In this document: piece after piece, positions 1 to 12,657 of the stretch
How the letters are laid out: each line of letters starts with the position of its first letter
Numbering within the stretch: the stretch's first letter is position 1
From: Acanthosoma haemorrhoidale
Taxonomy: Eukaryota; Arthropoda; Insecta; Hemiptera; Acanthosomatidae
NCBI GenBank assembly: GCA_930367205.1
Contig: OV884009.1
Span: forward strand, 103,747,189 to 103,811,188
DNA length: 64,000 nt
Direction of reading: 5' to 3'
The notes under the pieces: model-generated
What the model was told of the DNA's origin: nothing
Seen by the model: the letters and a program-made list of their open reading frames with translations, nothing else
Databases searched by the model: none
Translations under genes and position numbers: made by a program

Positions 1-773
1 AAATTGGAAATTAAATAATCGATACAAAAGTTTTCATGGCATACAAATTCTTTATAAAAAATATAAATCTCAAAGTTTATTTTTATCAAATTATTATTTG
101 ATCTTTGACAATGTATATCATTGTCCATTGTTCATAATTAGGAGAATATGATAGTATTCTTTGTCGTAAGCAAAGATGTTTATCTGTGACAGATCTGTAC
201 ATTAATTTGAAAGCAATGATTTACACTGATAACATTAACATTAACAATCATAACTACCACATAGTTAGGTTGTATGAAGCCTTTTTCAAGAATGGAAATT
301 TGTTTTCGTCAACTGTATTCCGGAAGTTTTCATTTAATACATTGTATTTTAGAAAAATATCGTTCCAAAGGTAAACAAAATCTAGATCCATCCTTTTTTC
401 TTTACTTGAACAAACTTTCCATTGTGAGCAGCTATTTCGGTTACATTTACTTGGAAAACAAAAGGAATAATAAAAAAAGTGAATAATGGTCCGATAATAT
501 CAAACTGTTGAAATCGCTATTCAAACTGGTCTTCAATTACTTGAAGAATAAACAATAAACTTTTTTTTCATACAAATATTTCTTTAATTGCACTTAATTA
601 AAAAATACAAACACTTAATTTTTAATTATCATTTTATTAACAACTAAATAACCCATTAACTTTGCATATGGAGTTGGTCAAATGATATTTACAGTTGCTA
701 GTTACACCCAGCTGTACCTATTCCTTAACACCTGTCACATCAGGAGCTGGTTTTCGATAGCGTCCGTCGTTGT
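1..773. other. AT-rich non-coding flank
   Basis: The stretch is AT-rich with no ORF longer than about 70 codons and no family resemblance in the short ones. I see no RNA gene or transposon end. It leads directly into the satellite array. Confidence 0.6.
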
Positions 774-3700
774 ATTACATCTCAAGTAGTAGAATGAGAG
801 ACGCATAATGCAATGATTCTGTGCTTTACATCTCAAGTAGTAGAATGAGAGACGCATAATGCAATGATTCTGTGCTTTACATCTCAAGTAGTAGAATGAG
901 AGACGCATAATGCAATGATTCTGTGCTTTACATCTCAAGTAGTCCAATGAGAGATGTATAAAGCAATGCTTCTTTGCATTACATCTCAAGTAGTAGAATG
1001 AGAGACGCATAATGCAATGATTCTGTGCTTTACATCTCAAGTAGTAGAATGAGAGACGCATAATGCAATGATTCTGTGCTTTACATCTCAAGTAGTCCAA
1101 TGAGAGATGTATAAAGCAATGCTTCTTTGCATTACATCTCAAGTAGTAGAATGAGAGACGCATAATGCAATGATTCTGTGCTTTACATCTCAAGTAGTAG
1201 AATGAGAGACGCATAATGCAATGATTCTGTGCTTTACATCTCAAGTAGTCCAATGAGAGATGTATAAAGCAATGCTTCTTTGCATTACATCTCAAGTAGT
1301 CCAATGAGAGACGCATAATGCAATGATTCTGTGCTTTACATCTCAAGTAGTAGAATGAGAGACGCATAATGCAATGATTCTGTGCTTTACATCTCAAGTA
1401 GTCCAATGAGAGATGTATAAAGCAATGATTCTTTGCATTACATCTCAAGTAGTAGAATGAGAGACGCATAATGCAATGATTCTGTGCTTTACATCTCAAG
1501 TAGTAGAATGAGAGACGCATAATGCAATGATTCTGTGCTTTACATCTCAAGTAGTCCAATGAGAGATGTATAAAGCAATGCTTCTTTGCATTACATCTCA
1601 AGTAGTAGAATGAGAGACGCATAATGCAATGATTCTGTGCTTTACATCTCAAGTAGTCCAATGAGAGATGTATAAAGCAATGATTCTGTGCTTTACATCT
1701 CAAGTAGTCCAATGAGAGATGTATAAAGCAATGCTTCTTTGCATTACATCTCAAGTAGTAGAATGAGAGACGCATAATGCAATGATTCTGTGCTTTACAT
1801 CTCAAGTAGTAGAATGAGAGACGCATAATGCAATGATTCTGTGCTTTACATCTCAAGTAGTCCAATGAGAGATGTATAAAGCAATGCTTCTTTGCATTAC
1901 ATCTCAAGTAGTAGAATGAGAGACGCATAATGCAATGATTCTGTGCTTTACATCTCAAGTAGTAGAATGAGAGACGCATAATGCAATGATTCTGTGCTTT
2001 ACATCTCAAGTAGTCCAATGAGAGATGTATAAAGCAATGCTTCTTTGCATTACATCTCAAGTAGTAGAATGAGAGACGCATAATGCAATGATTCTGTGCT
2101 TTACATCTCAAGTAGTAGAATGAGAGACGCATAATGCAATGATTCTGTGCTTTACATCTCAAGTAGTCCAATGAGAGATGTATAAAGCAATGCTTCTTTG
2201 CATTACATCTCAAGTAGTCCAATGAGAGACGCATAATGCAATGATTCTGTGCTTTACATCTCAAGTAGTAGAATGAGAGACGCATAATGCAATGATTCTG
2301 TGCTTTACATCTCAAGTAGTAGAATGAGAGACGCATAATGCAATGATTCTGTGCTTTACATCTCAAGTAGTCCAATGAGAGATGTATAAAGCAATGATTC
2401 TTTGCATTACATCTCAAGTAGTCCAATGAGAGACGCATAATGCAATGATTCTGTGCTTTACATCTCAAGTAGTAGAATGAGAGACGCATAATGCAATGAT
2501 TCTGTGCTTTACATCTCAAGTAGTCCAATGAGAGATGTATAAAGCAATGCTTCTTTGCATTACATCTCAAGTAGTAGAATGAGAGACGCATAATGCAATG
2601 ATTCTGTGCTTTACATCTCAAGTAGTAGAATGAGAGACGCATAATGCAATGATTCTGTGCTTTACATCTCAAGTAGTCCAATGAGAGATGTATAAAGCAA
2701 TGCTTCTTTGCATTACATCTCAAGTAGTACAATGAGAGACGCATAATGCAATGATTCTGTGCTTTACATCTCAAGTAGTAGAATGAGAGACGCATAATGC
2801 AATGATTCTGTGCTTTACATCTCAAGTAGTCCAATGAGAGATGTATAAAGCAATGCTTCTTTGCATTACATCTCAAGTAGTAGAATGAGAGACGCATAAT
2901 GCAATGATTCTGTGCTTTACATCTCAAGTAGTAGAATGAGAGACGCATAATGCAATGATTCTGTGCTTTACATCTCAAGTAGTCCAATGAGAGATGTATA
3001 AAGCAATGCTTCTTTGCATTACATCTCAAGTAGTCCAATGAGAGACGCATAATGCAATGATTCTGTGCTTTACATCTCAAGTGGTAGAATGAGAGACGCA
3101 TAATGCAATGATTCTGTGCTTTACATCTCAAGTAGTCCAATGAGAGATGTATAAAGCAATGCTTCTTTGCATTACATCTCAAGTAGTAGAATGAGAGACG
3201 CATAATGCAATGATTCTGTGCTTTACATCTCAAGTAGTAGAATGAGAGACGCATAATGCAATGATTCTGTGCTTTACATCTCAAGTAGTAGAATGAGAGA
3301 CGCATAATGCAATGATTCTGTGCATTACATCTCAAGTAGTAGAATGAGAGACGCATAATGCAATGATTCTGTGCTTTACATCTCAAGTAGTAGAATGAGA
3401 GACGCATAATGCAATGATTCTGTGCTTTACATCTCAAGTAGTCCAATGAGAGATGTATAAAGCAATGCTTCTTTGCATTACATCTCAAGTAGTCCAATGA
3501 GAGATGTATAAAGCAATGCTTCTTTGCATTACATCTCAAGTAGTAGAATGAGAGACGCATAATGCAATGATTCTGTGCTTTACATCTCAAGTAGTAGAAT
3601 GAGAGACGCATAATGCAATGATTCTGTGCTTTACATCTCAAGTAGTCCAATGAGAGATGTATAAAGCAATGCTTCTTTGCATTACATCTCAAGTAGTAGA

Positions 3701-6700
3701 ATGAGAGACGCATAATGCAATGATTCTGTGCTTTACATCTCAAGTAGTAGAATGAGAGACGCATAATGCAATGATTCTGTGCTTTACATCTCAAGTAGTC
3801 CAATGAGAGATGTATAAAGCAATGCTTCTTTGCATTACATCTCAAGTAGTCCAATGAGAGACGCATAATGCAATGATTCTGTGCTTTACATCTCAAGTAG
3901 TAGAATGAGAGACGCATAATGCAATGATTCTGTGCTTTACATCTCAAGTAGTCCAATGAGAGATGTATAAAGCAATGCTTCTTTGCATTACATCTCAAGT
4001 AGTCCAATGAGAGACGCATAATGCAATGATTCTGTGCTTTACATCTCAAGTAGTAGAATGAGAGACGCATAATGCAATGATTCTGTGCTTTACATCTCAA
4101 GTAGTAGAATGAGAGACGCATAATGCAATGATTCTGTGCTTTACATCTCAAGTAGTCCAAAGAGAGATGTATAAAGCAATGCTTCTTTGCATTACATCTC
4201 AAGTAGTCGAATGAGAGACGCATAATGCAATGATTCTGTGCTTTACATCTCAAGTAGTAGAATGAGAGACGCATAATGCAATGATTCTGTGCTTTACATC
4301 TCAAGTAGTCCAATGAGAGATGTATAAAGCAATGCTTCTTTGCATTACATCTCAAGTAGTAGAATGAGAGACGCATAATGCAATGATTCTGTGCTTTACA
4401 TCTCAAGTAGTAGAATGAGAGACGCATAATGCAATGATTCTGTGCTTTACATCTCAAGTAGTCCAATGAGAGATGTATAAAGCAATGCTTCTTTGCATTA
4501 CATCTCAAGTAGTAGAATGAGAGACGCATAATGCAATGATTCTGTGCTTTACATCTCAAGTAGTAGAATGAGAGACGCATAATGCAATGATTCTGTGCTT
4601 TACATCTCAAGTAGTCCAATGAGAGATGTATAAAGCAATGCTTCTTTGCATTACATCTCAAGTAGTAGAATGAGAGACGCATAATGCAATGATTCTGTGC
4701 TTTACATCTCAAGTAGTCCAATGAGAGATGTATAAAGCAATGCTTCTTTGCATTACATCTCAAGTAGTAGAATGAGAGACGCATAATGCAATGATTCTGT
4801 GCTTTACATCTCAAGTAGTAGAATGAGAGACGCATAATGCAATGATTCTGTGCTTTACATCTCAAGTAGTCCAATGAGAGATGTATAAAGCAATGCTTCT
4901 TTGCATTACATCTCAAGTAGTCCAATGAGAGACGCATAATGCAATGATTCTGTGCTTTACATCTCAAGTAGTAGAATGAGAGACGCATAATGCAATGATT
5001 CTGTGCTTTACATCTCAAGTAGTAGAATGAGAGACGCATAATGCAATGATTCTGTGCTTTACATCTCAAGTAGTCCAATGAGAGATGTATAAAGCAATGC
5101 TTCTTTGCATTACATCTCAAGTAGTAGAATGAGAGACGCATAATGCAATGATTCTGTGCTTTACATCTCAAGTAGTAGAATGAGAGACGCATAATGCAAT
5201 GATTCTGTGCTTTACATCTCAAGTAGTCCAATGAGAGATGTATAAAGCAATGCTTCTTTGCATTACATCTCAAGTAGTAGAATGAGAGACGCATAATGCA
5301 ATGATTCTGTGCTTTACATCTCAAGTAGTAGAATGAGAGACGCATAATGCAATGATTCTGTGCTTTACATCTCAAGTAGTCCAATGAGAGATGTATAAAG
5401 CAATGCTTCTTTGCATTACATCTCAAGTAGTCCAATGATAGACGCATAATGCAATGATTCTGTGCTTTACATCTCAAGTAGTAGAATGAGAGACGCATAA
5501 TGCAATGATTCTGTGCTTTACATCTCAAGTAGTCCAATGAGAGATGTATAAAGCAATGCTTCTTTGCATTACATCTCAAGTAGTAGAATGAGAGACGCAT
5601 AATGCAATGATTCTGTGCTTTACATCTCAAGTAGTAGAATGAGAGACGCATAATGCAATGATTCTGTGCTTTACATCTCAAGTAGTCCAATGAGAGATGT
5701 ATAAAGCAATGCTTCTTTGCATTACATCTCAAGTAGTACAATGAGAGACGCATAATGCAATGATTCTGTGCTTTACATCTCAAGTAGTAGAATGAGAGAC
5801 GCATAATGCAATGATTCTGTGCTTTACATCTCAAGTAGTCCAATGAGAGATGTATAAAGCAATGCTTCTTTGCATTACATCTCAAGTAGTCCAATGAGAG
5901 ACGCATAATGCAATGATTCTGTGCTTTACATCTCAAGTAGTAGAATGAGAGACGCATAATGCAATGATTCTGTGCTTTACATCTCAAGTAGTCCAATGAG
6001 AGATGTATAAAGCAATGCTTCTTTGCATTACATCTCAAGTAGTAGAATGAGAGACGCATAATGCAATGATTCTGTGCTTTACATCTCAAGTAGTAGAATG
6101 AGAGACGCATAATGCAATGATTCTGTGCTTTACATCTCAAGTAGTCCAATGAGAGATGTATAAAGCAATGCTTCTTTGCATTACATCTCAAGTAGTACAA
6201 TGAGAGACGCATAATGCAATGATTCTGTGCTTTACATCTCAAGTAGTAGAATGAGAGACGCATAATGCAATGATTCTGTGCTTTACATCTCAAGTAGTCC
6301 AATGAGAGATGTATAAAGCAATGCTTCTTTGCATTACATCTCAAGTAGTCCAATGAGAGACGCATAATGCAATGATTCTGTGCTTTACATCTCAAGTAGT
6401 AGAATGAGAGACGCATAATGCAATGATTCTGTGCTTTACATCTCAAGTAGTCCAATGAGAGATGTATAAAGCAATGCTTCTTTGCATTACATCTCAAGTA
6501 GTCCAATGAGAGACGCATAATGCAATGATTCTGTGCTTTACATCTCAAGTAGTAGAATGAGAGACGCATAATGCAATGATTCTGTGCTTTACATCTCAAG
6601 TAGTAGAATGAGAGACGCATAATGCAATGATTCTGTGCTTTACATCTCAAGTAGTAGAATGAGAGACGCATAATGCAATGATTCTGTGCTTTACATCTCA

Positions 6701-9470
6701 AGTAGTCCAATGAGAGATGTATAAAGCAATGCTTCTTTGCATTACATCTCAAGTAGTCCAATGAGAGACGCATAATGCAATGATTCTGTGCTTTACATCT
6801 CAAGTAGTCCAATGAGAGATGTATAAAGCAATGCTTCTTTGCATTACATCTCAAGTAGTCCAATGAGAGACGCATAATGCAATGATTCTGTGCTTTACAT
6901 CTCAAGTAGTCCAATGAGAGATGTATAAAGCAATGCTTCTTTGCATTACATCTCAAGTAGTCCAATGAGAGACGCATAATGCAATGATTCTGTGCTTTAC
7001 ATCTCAAGTAGTAGAATGAGAGACGCATAATGCAATGATTCTGTGCTTTACATCTCAAGTAGTAGAATGAGAGACGCATAATGCAATGATTCTGTGCTTT
7101 ACATCTCAAGTAGTAGAATGAGAGACGCATAATGCAATGATTCTGTGCTTTACATCTCAAGTAGTAGAATGAGAGACGCATAATGCAATGATTCTGTGCT
7201 TTACATCTCAAGTAGTCCAATGAGAGATGTATAAAGCAATGCTTCTTTGCATTACATCTCAAGTAGTCCAATGAGAGACGCATAATGCAATGATTCTGTG
7301 CTTTACATCTCAAGTAGTAGAATGAGAGACGCATAATGCAATGATTCTGTGCTTTACATCTCAAGTAGTCCAATGAGAGATGTATAAAGCAATGCTTCTT
7401 TGCATTACATCTCAAGTAGTAGAATGAGAGACGCATAATGCAATGATTCTGTGCTTTACATCTCAAGTAGTAGAATGAGAGACGCATAATGCAATGATTC
7501 TGTGCTTTACATCTCAAGTAGTAGAATGAGAGACGCATAATGCAATGATTCTGTGCATTACATCTCAAGTAGTAGAATGAGAGACGCATAATGCAATGAT
7601 TCTGTGCTTTACATCTCAAGTAGTAGAATGAGAGACGCATAATGCAATGATTCTGTGCTTTACATCTCAAGTAGTCCAATGAGAGATGTATAAAGCAATG
7701 CTTCTTTGCATTACATCTCAAGTAGTCCAATGAGAGACGCATAATGCAATGATTCTGTGCTTTACATCTCAAGTAGTAGAATGAGAGACGCATAATGCAA
7801 TGATTCTGTGCTTTACATCTCAAGTAGTCCAATGAGAGACGCATAATGCAATGATTCTGTGCTTTACATCTCAAGTAGTAGAATGAGAGACGCATAATGC
7901 AATGATTCTGTGCTTTACATCTCAAGTAGTAGAATGAGAGACGCATAATGCAATGATTCTGTGCTTTACATCTCAAGTAGTAGAATGAGAGACGCATAAT
8001 GCAATGATTCTGTGCTTTACATCTCAAGTAGTCCAATGAGAGATGTATAAAGCAATGCTTCTTTGCATTACATCTCAAGTAGTACAATGAGAGACGCATA
8101 ATGCAATGATTCTGTGCTTTACATCTCAAGTAGTAGAATGAGAGACGCATAATGCAATGATTCTGTGCTTTACATCTCAAGTAGTCCAATGAGAGATGTA
8201 TAAAGCAATGATTCTGTGCTTTACATCTCAAGTAGTAGAATGAGAGACGCATAATGCAATGATTCTGTGCTTTACATCTCAAGTAGTAGAATGAGAGACG
8301 CATAATGCAATGATTCTGTGCTTTACATCTCAAGTAGTAGAATGAGAGACGCATAATGCAATGATTCTGTGCATTACATCTCAAGTAGTAGAATGAGAGA
8401 CGCATAATGCAATGATTCTGTGCTTTACATCTCAAGTAGTAGAATGAGAGACGCATAATGCAATGATTCTGTGCTTTACATCTCAAGTAGTCCAATGAGA
8501 GATGTATAAAGCAATGCTTCTTTGCATTACATCTCAAGTAGTCCAATGAGAGACGCATAATGCAATGATTCTGTGCTTTACATCTCAAGTAGTAGAATGA
8601 GAGACGCATAATGCAATGATTCTGTGCTTTACATCTCAAGTAGTCCAATGAGAGATGTATAAAGCAATGCTTCTTTGCATTACATCTCAAGTAGTCCAAT
8701 GAGAGACGCATAATGCAATGATTCTGTGCTTTACATCTCAAGTAGTAGAATGAGAGACGCATAATGCAATGATTCTGTGCTTTACATCTCAAGTAGTAGA
8801 ATGAGAGACGCATAATGCAATGATTCTGTGCTTTACATCTCAAGTAGTCCAATGAGAGATGTATAAAGCAATGCTTCTTTGCATTACATCTCAAGTAGTC
8901 CAATGAGAGACGCATAATGCAATGATTCTGTGCTTTACATCTCAAGTAGTAGAATGAGAGACGCATAATGCAATGATTCTGTGCTTTACATCTCAAGTAG
9001 TAGAATGAGAGACGCATAATGCAATGATTCTGTGCTTTACATCTCAAGTAGTCCAATGAGAGATGTATAAAGCAATGCTTCTTTGCATTACATCTCAAGT
9101 AGTCCAATGAGAGACGCATAATGCAATGATTCTGTGCTTTACATCTCAAGTAGTAGAATGAGAGACGCATAATGCAATGATTCTGTGCTTTACATCTCAA
9201 GTAGTCCAATGAGAGATGTATAAAGCAATGCTTCTTTGCATTACATCTCAAGTAGTAGAATGAGAGACGCATAATGCAATGATTCTGTGCTTTACATCTC
9301 AAGTAGTAGAATGAGAGACGCATAATGCAATGATTCTGTGCTTTACATCTCAAGTAGTCCAATGAGAGATGTATAAAGCAATGCTTCTTTGCATTACATC
9401 TCATATATATATCTGTTACCTTCCACTGCAGGTTTTGTACCCCTGTGGTTTTATTCGCCGGTTCTTGCAC
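735..9470 (-). other. Giant open frame through the satellite, probably not a gene
   Basis: The minus strand is open for 2,911 codons because the monomer is 51 bp (17 codons) and one of its six frames lacks a stop. The product would be about 169 copies of a Cys/His-containing 17-mer (type A reads KAQNHCIMRLSFYYLRC, type B NAKKHCFIHLSLDYLRC), with 23 unique residues before and about 15 after. All eight A/B nucleotide differences change the amino acid, so there is no sign of purifying selection. There is no signal peptide, known domain or recognisable promoter. The two other minus-strand frames and all three plus-strand frames have a stop in every type A monomer. I read it as a chance ORF kept open by array homogenisation; a repetitive structural protein cannot be excluded without RNA data. 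Confidence 0.75.
774..9404. repeat. 51-bp satellite array with higher-order structure
   Basis: About 8,630 bp of head-to-tail 51-bp monomers (roughly 169), all in one orientation, with no length change visible. Two main monomer types occur. Type A carries CAAGTAGTAGAATG, GACGCATAATG and GATTCTGTGCTTT; type B carries CAAGTAGTCCAATG, GATGTATAAAG and GCTTCTTTGCATT. A and B differ at 8 of 51 positions. The commonest order is A-A-B, a 153-bp higher-order unit, with irregular stretches of one to four or more A between B monomers. Mosaic monomers (B-like front with A-like back, and the reverse) are common and point to unequal exchange or gene conversion. The left edge follows GTTGT (ends 773); the right edge runs into TATATATA after 9404. 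The array is satellite DNA by every visible criterion. Its true length may be wrong in the assembly. Confidence 0.97.
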
Positions 9471-10245
9471 ACTTTATCCAGACATGTTTTCTGTAGATGG
9501 TGGTGTGGTGATGTTAATATATAAATCGCATTATACGGTATTATACTATAGTATTATCACCACATAGTTTGGCTTTATTATCGCTTTCAGTAGTCAAGTT
9601 CAGTCGGAACCGTTTATTTAGATTAGGGGTGGCCAACCTTTTTTGGTCGTGGAGCATAATCGTAGTTCCACAAACTCAAGCGGCCCAACGGGGTGTTGCC
9701 CCCCACCCCCACCTCATCTTAAAAAAGGCAATTTATACAACATTGAACAACTTGTATGATCTATGCATATTCAACTCAATAGGAAGATGTAAGCCAAGAA
9801 CCACAATGTTAGGTAGGAATGTAGGTACCTTCAAGCAGATGAAAATTTTATGTTATATTTTTTCTAGTTAGGATCCATTTCAGTTTTACCAGCGTGTTCT
9901 TGCATGCATGAGAAATGAGGCAGTCAGTTTTGAAAAAAATCTGTCACATAAAGGGTAAGCTTTACATCGAACGATGCAACATGACACATCAGTATTGATA
10001 AATGGTTCGATTTACCTTGCGATCGAGTGTTCAACAAGTTTAGATGTGGAGTTATCACAGAGGAATATCAGATACCAAAACCTTCAAGGAGGGGTGTTTA
10101 TGCAGAGGATTATAGGAGAATACGGCCACTTCGAGCCAAAAATATTTAAGGGAAGGTTAACAAATTGTGTACTGTATAATAGGGTGGTTCATAAATTGAA
10201 TGCATACACTGCCAGTAACTCAAAATAAAATATATATATATATAT
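9405..10245. other. Non-coding stretch; possible hAT-type terminus
   Basis: No convincing gene. From about 9625 the sequence AGGGGTGGCCAACCTTTTTT followed by a GTGGAGC block resembles the terminal inverted repeat of hAT-family elements, but I cannot find the partner end. The stretch ends in a (TA)n tract (10231-10245) that served as target for the LTR element starting at 10246. Confidence 0.4.
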
Positions 10246-10892
10246 TGAAACCTACCTCATTTTCTACCATTTCTTTTCCTAATTTATTAGATCAATTTAC
10301 CTTAACTAATTTGGCAGGTCCTTCATGAGATCTTTAATTCAAATTGTTTTATGTCTTTGACATAGGAACTTATCCCGATTGAATCGCCCGATCTCAAGGC
10401 TAATGTTCTAGTTATTAATAAATTGATAAAATGGGAATTGTGAAATATATACAAGTAAAATGGTTATAACAAATAATTATAATTATAAATAGTGCTGACA
10501 TCAATTATATAAAAAAATATTCAATTCCTTTTGAACAAGGATAGTTACTACTAATTAGTTATATAAAAAAAATGAAAATTGAAAATTGAGCTCAATCCCT
10601 TTTAATGGATCCATAGTAAAAAAAACAATATCAATATCACCCAATCGATGATCTCCGTGTAATCCAATCAACGTTACTTTTGACCTCTTCTTCTTCTTCT
10701 TCTTCTCCTCTTCTTGTGTTGTTGACCGTCAACGGAACGGGAGCTTGCTCTGCTTGGCTCTCTGGCTGTTAGGCTAAGACTGGCTAAGACTGGCCCTCCA
10801 TCTCATCCCCACTCCTAAGAGCACAAAGGGCTGATGCTGACCAGGTGGAAGGCTTGCAGGACATGATATTCTCAAATATCATGAATGTTACA
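10246..10892 (-). repeat. 3' LTR of the gag-only element
   Basis: 647 bp, partner of 12658-13287. It carries an expanded CTT tract (about 10688-10710) and a short divergent block after it, which explains the extra length. The 9-bp palindrome recurs at 10862-10883. A (TA)n tract precedes it and supplies the TSD. Confidence 0.88.
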
Positions 10893-10907
10893 ATTGCCTT
10901 CCCTTAT
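10893..10907 (-). promoter_or_regulatory. Polypurine tract
   Basis: Immediately upstream of the 3' LTR on the minus strand the sequence reads ATAAGGGAAGGCAAT. The AAGGGAAGG core fits the plus-strand primer of LTR elements and confirms the minus orientation set by the PBS. Confidence 0.65.
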
Positions 10908-11276
10908 AAATAAAAAAAATTTATGAAATTTTTTTTTTGAAGTGGATCCACAATATTTTGTTGCTGCGTTCGATTTGTTGAATTGGTTGTTCACAACAGG
11001 TGTTGAAATTTTACAAAGTTTATAATAATAATAGTTCAAATTTTGCAAGGTTTTAAATTGCTTGAAGAGCGTACAAGTTGTTTTAATTTTTTACTTAACT
11101 AAATTATTATGCTAATTAGTATGGATTAGTTCGAAGGTACATTGTTTTATGGAACATAGCGCGATTTGGAAAACATTTGTTGAAAAGACGGTTGAGTGTG
11201 ATTAGTAATACATATTGGTTTTTAATTAAAATACTAGACAATTCTACTGGTAATTAGTAACAATAGAGAAAAATTG

Positions 11277-11302
11277 TTGTGTGTGTGTGTGTGTGTGTGT
11301 GT
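11277..11302. repeat. (TG)n microsatellite
   Basis: A short dinucleotide tract of about 13 TG units inside the interior of the LTR element, between the gag-like ORF and the PPT. Confidence 0.9.
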
Positions 11303-11716
11303 GGTTTGAATATTTTACCTGAGTGAAAAGATTGTGTTTATAAAAAAATTATAAATGTTACGAAAAGATAGGGAGGTCGTTGTCGTGTATAAAATTGTAT
11401 GAGCTCATTTTATTTCCTTGCTATAAAACTAATTATAATGGACTTAAGCATTCAAAGAATATTTACGATCTGTTTTATAGATTAAGTGATAATGAAAGCA
11501 AAAGCTTCACTTGCTGATAATTCCATAGACTTTACTAAGGTCAATATTTCTAATAATAGTTTTGTTTTTGTTTGTATAAACTTCTAAAGTTTATGTGTCA
11601 TCCGATCAGTATTATTTTCATTTAATAATGAAAATAATAAAAGAAAACTATAATTTTTTTCTTTTTTTGAAGTCATATTGTATCGAACAAAAAACATCCC
11701 TGTAATTATTTTTAAA

Positions 11717-12499
11717 TTACTTCCATTCATTGATTTTAATGTTGTTCAAATCAAACACGCAAAAAGGAATTTCATCAAGATGAGTTGGAATTTGAGATTC
11801 CAATTTCTTCATATCCAAAACTTTATTTTGAATTATTTTTAATTGTTTCACGTTATCGCTGGTTGTCTGCTGATGCTCTGTAATTTGATCTTTCAATGAA
11901 ATCACTTCTCCTTTCTTAATATTCGCTGTATCTTCTAGCTCTGAAAATTTATTTTCCAACAAACTCATATTATTCTCATAGTCAAGCTTTATTAGATCAT
12001 GTTGACGCGAGGTACACTCATCATTATCTGCACTCTTCTGTTCATATTCCAATGAAGTAATTTTCTCTTCATTATCCTTAATTGAATATAAGCTAAGATC
12101 TGTCTGACAATCAACATCAACTAGTTGTGACTTTGTTAAATTTGTTTTTTCATAATCTGACGTATTTTTCGATAGAATGATTTCTTCTTTTAATTTTGAA
12201 TTTACATTATTATTTACTTGGAGTGTTCTCTCCTCACAAATTCGTAATTGTCTATCTAATTTATCGTTTACATCCGTGTAACCTTGTTCGAATTTAGCCG
12301 ATCTTCCCGATTTTATTTCTTCCCTTAATTGATCAAACTTCCCGCTCAAATCTTTTTGTTCTTTAATTGCGTTAAATTGACTGTTTAACTGGGCAAGGAT
12401 TAGTTGTAACAGCTTGGAATGATTTATCGCGGGTTCGGGGTCGGGGGCTGGGGGGTCCTTTGACTCAACCGTTATTATACCTGACTCTGACCCGGACAT
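11717..12499 (-). CDS. Gag-like coiled-coil protein of the LTR element
   Basis: 260 residues on the minus strand, starting about 140 bp after the PBS, where a gag ORF is expected. The product is hydrophilic, rich in Glu, Lys, Gln and Asn. The N-terminus is acidic and Pro-containing (PPAPDPEPA near residues 17-25). From about residue 28 it becomes a likely helical coiled coil (LLQLILAQLNSQFNAIKEQK), with a further coiled segment near residues 140-230. It resembles the N-terminal coiled coil that precedes capsid in some insect Gypsy gag proteins. No CCHC zinc knuckle, no capsid homology I can recognise and no protease follow. About 0.8 kb of non-coding DNA separates its stop from the PPT. It is probably a truncated or streamlined gag; a captured host coiled-coil gene is the alternative. 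Confidence 0.6.
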   Translation of the reverse strand: MSGSESGIITVESKDPPAPDPEPAINHSKLLQLILAQLNSQFNAIKEQKDLSGKFDQLREEIKSGRSAKFEQGYTDVNDKLDRQLRICEERTLQVNNNVNSKLKEEIILSKNTSDYEKTNLTKSQLVDVDCQTDLSLYSIKDNEEKITSLEYEQKSADNDECTSRQHDLIKLDYENNMSLLENKFSELEDTANIKKGEVISLKDQITEHQQTTSDNVKQLKIIQNKVLDMKKLESQIPTHLDEIPFCVFDLNNIKINEWK

Positions 12500-12637
12500 A
12501 TTTGTGTTCGTGTTTGTGTAACAAACGTAAAATTATAAGAAAAATATAATTTGTTAGTGGTTAGTTCTAGTTATTATTCTAACATGCAATACCTCACAAT
12601 TCCTTTGGTTTCTTTAGAATTTTTTTTTTTTTAAGTT

Positions 12638-12656
12638 AATCCCGGAGCGGCCCCCA
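12638..12656 (-). promoter_or_regulatory. Primer binding site, resembling tRNA-Pro
   Basis: On the minus strand, one base after the 5' LTR, the sequence reads TGGGGGCCGCTCCGGGATT. It starts TGG (complement of the tRNA CCA end) and its complement contains a canonical T-stem (CCCGG) in the right place. Animal tRNA-Pro would give TGGGGGCTCGTCCGGGATT, so three adjacent central bases differ. The primer identity is therefore an inference; its role as a PBS is well supported by position. Confidence 0.75.
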
Positions 12657-12657
12657 T

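Noticed and set aside
774..9404. CRISPR-like array
   Set aside because: The repeats are continuous 51-bp monomers with no unique spacers, in an animal-type genome.
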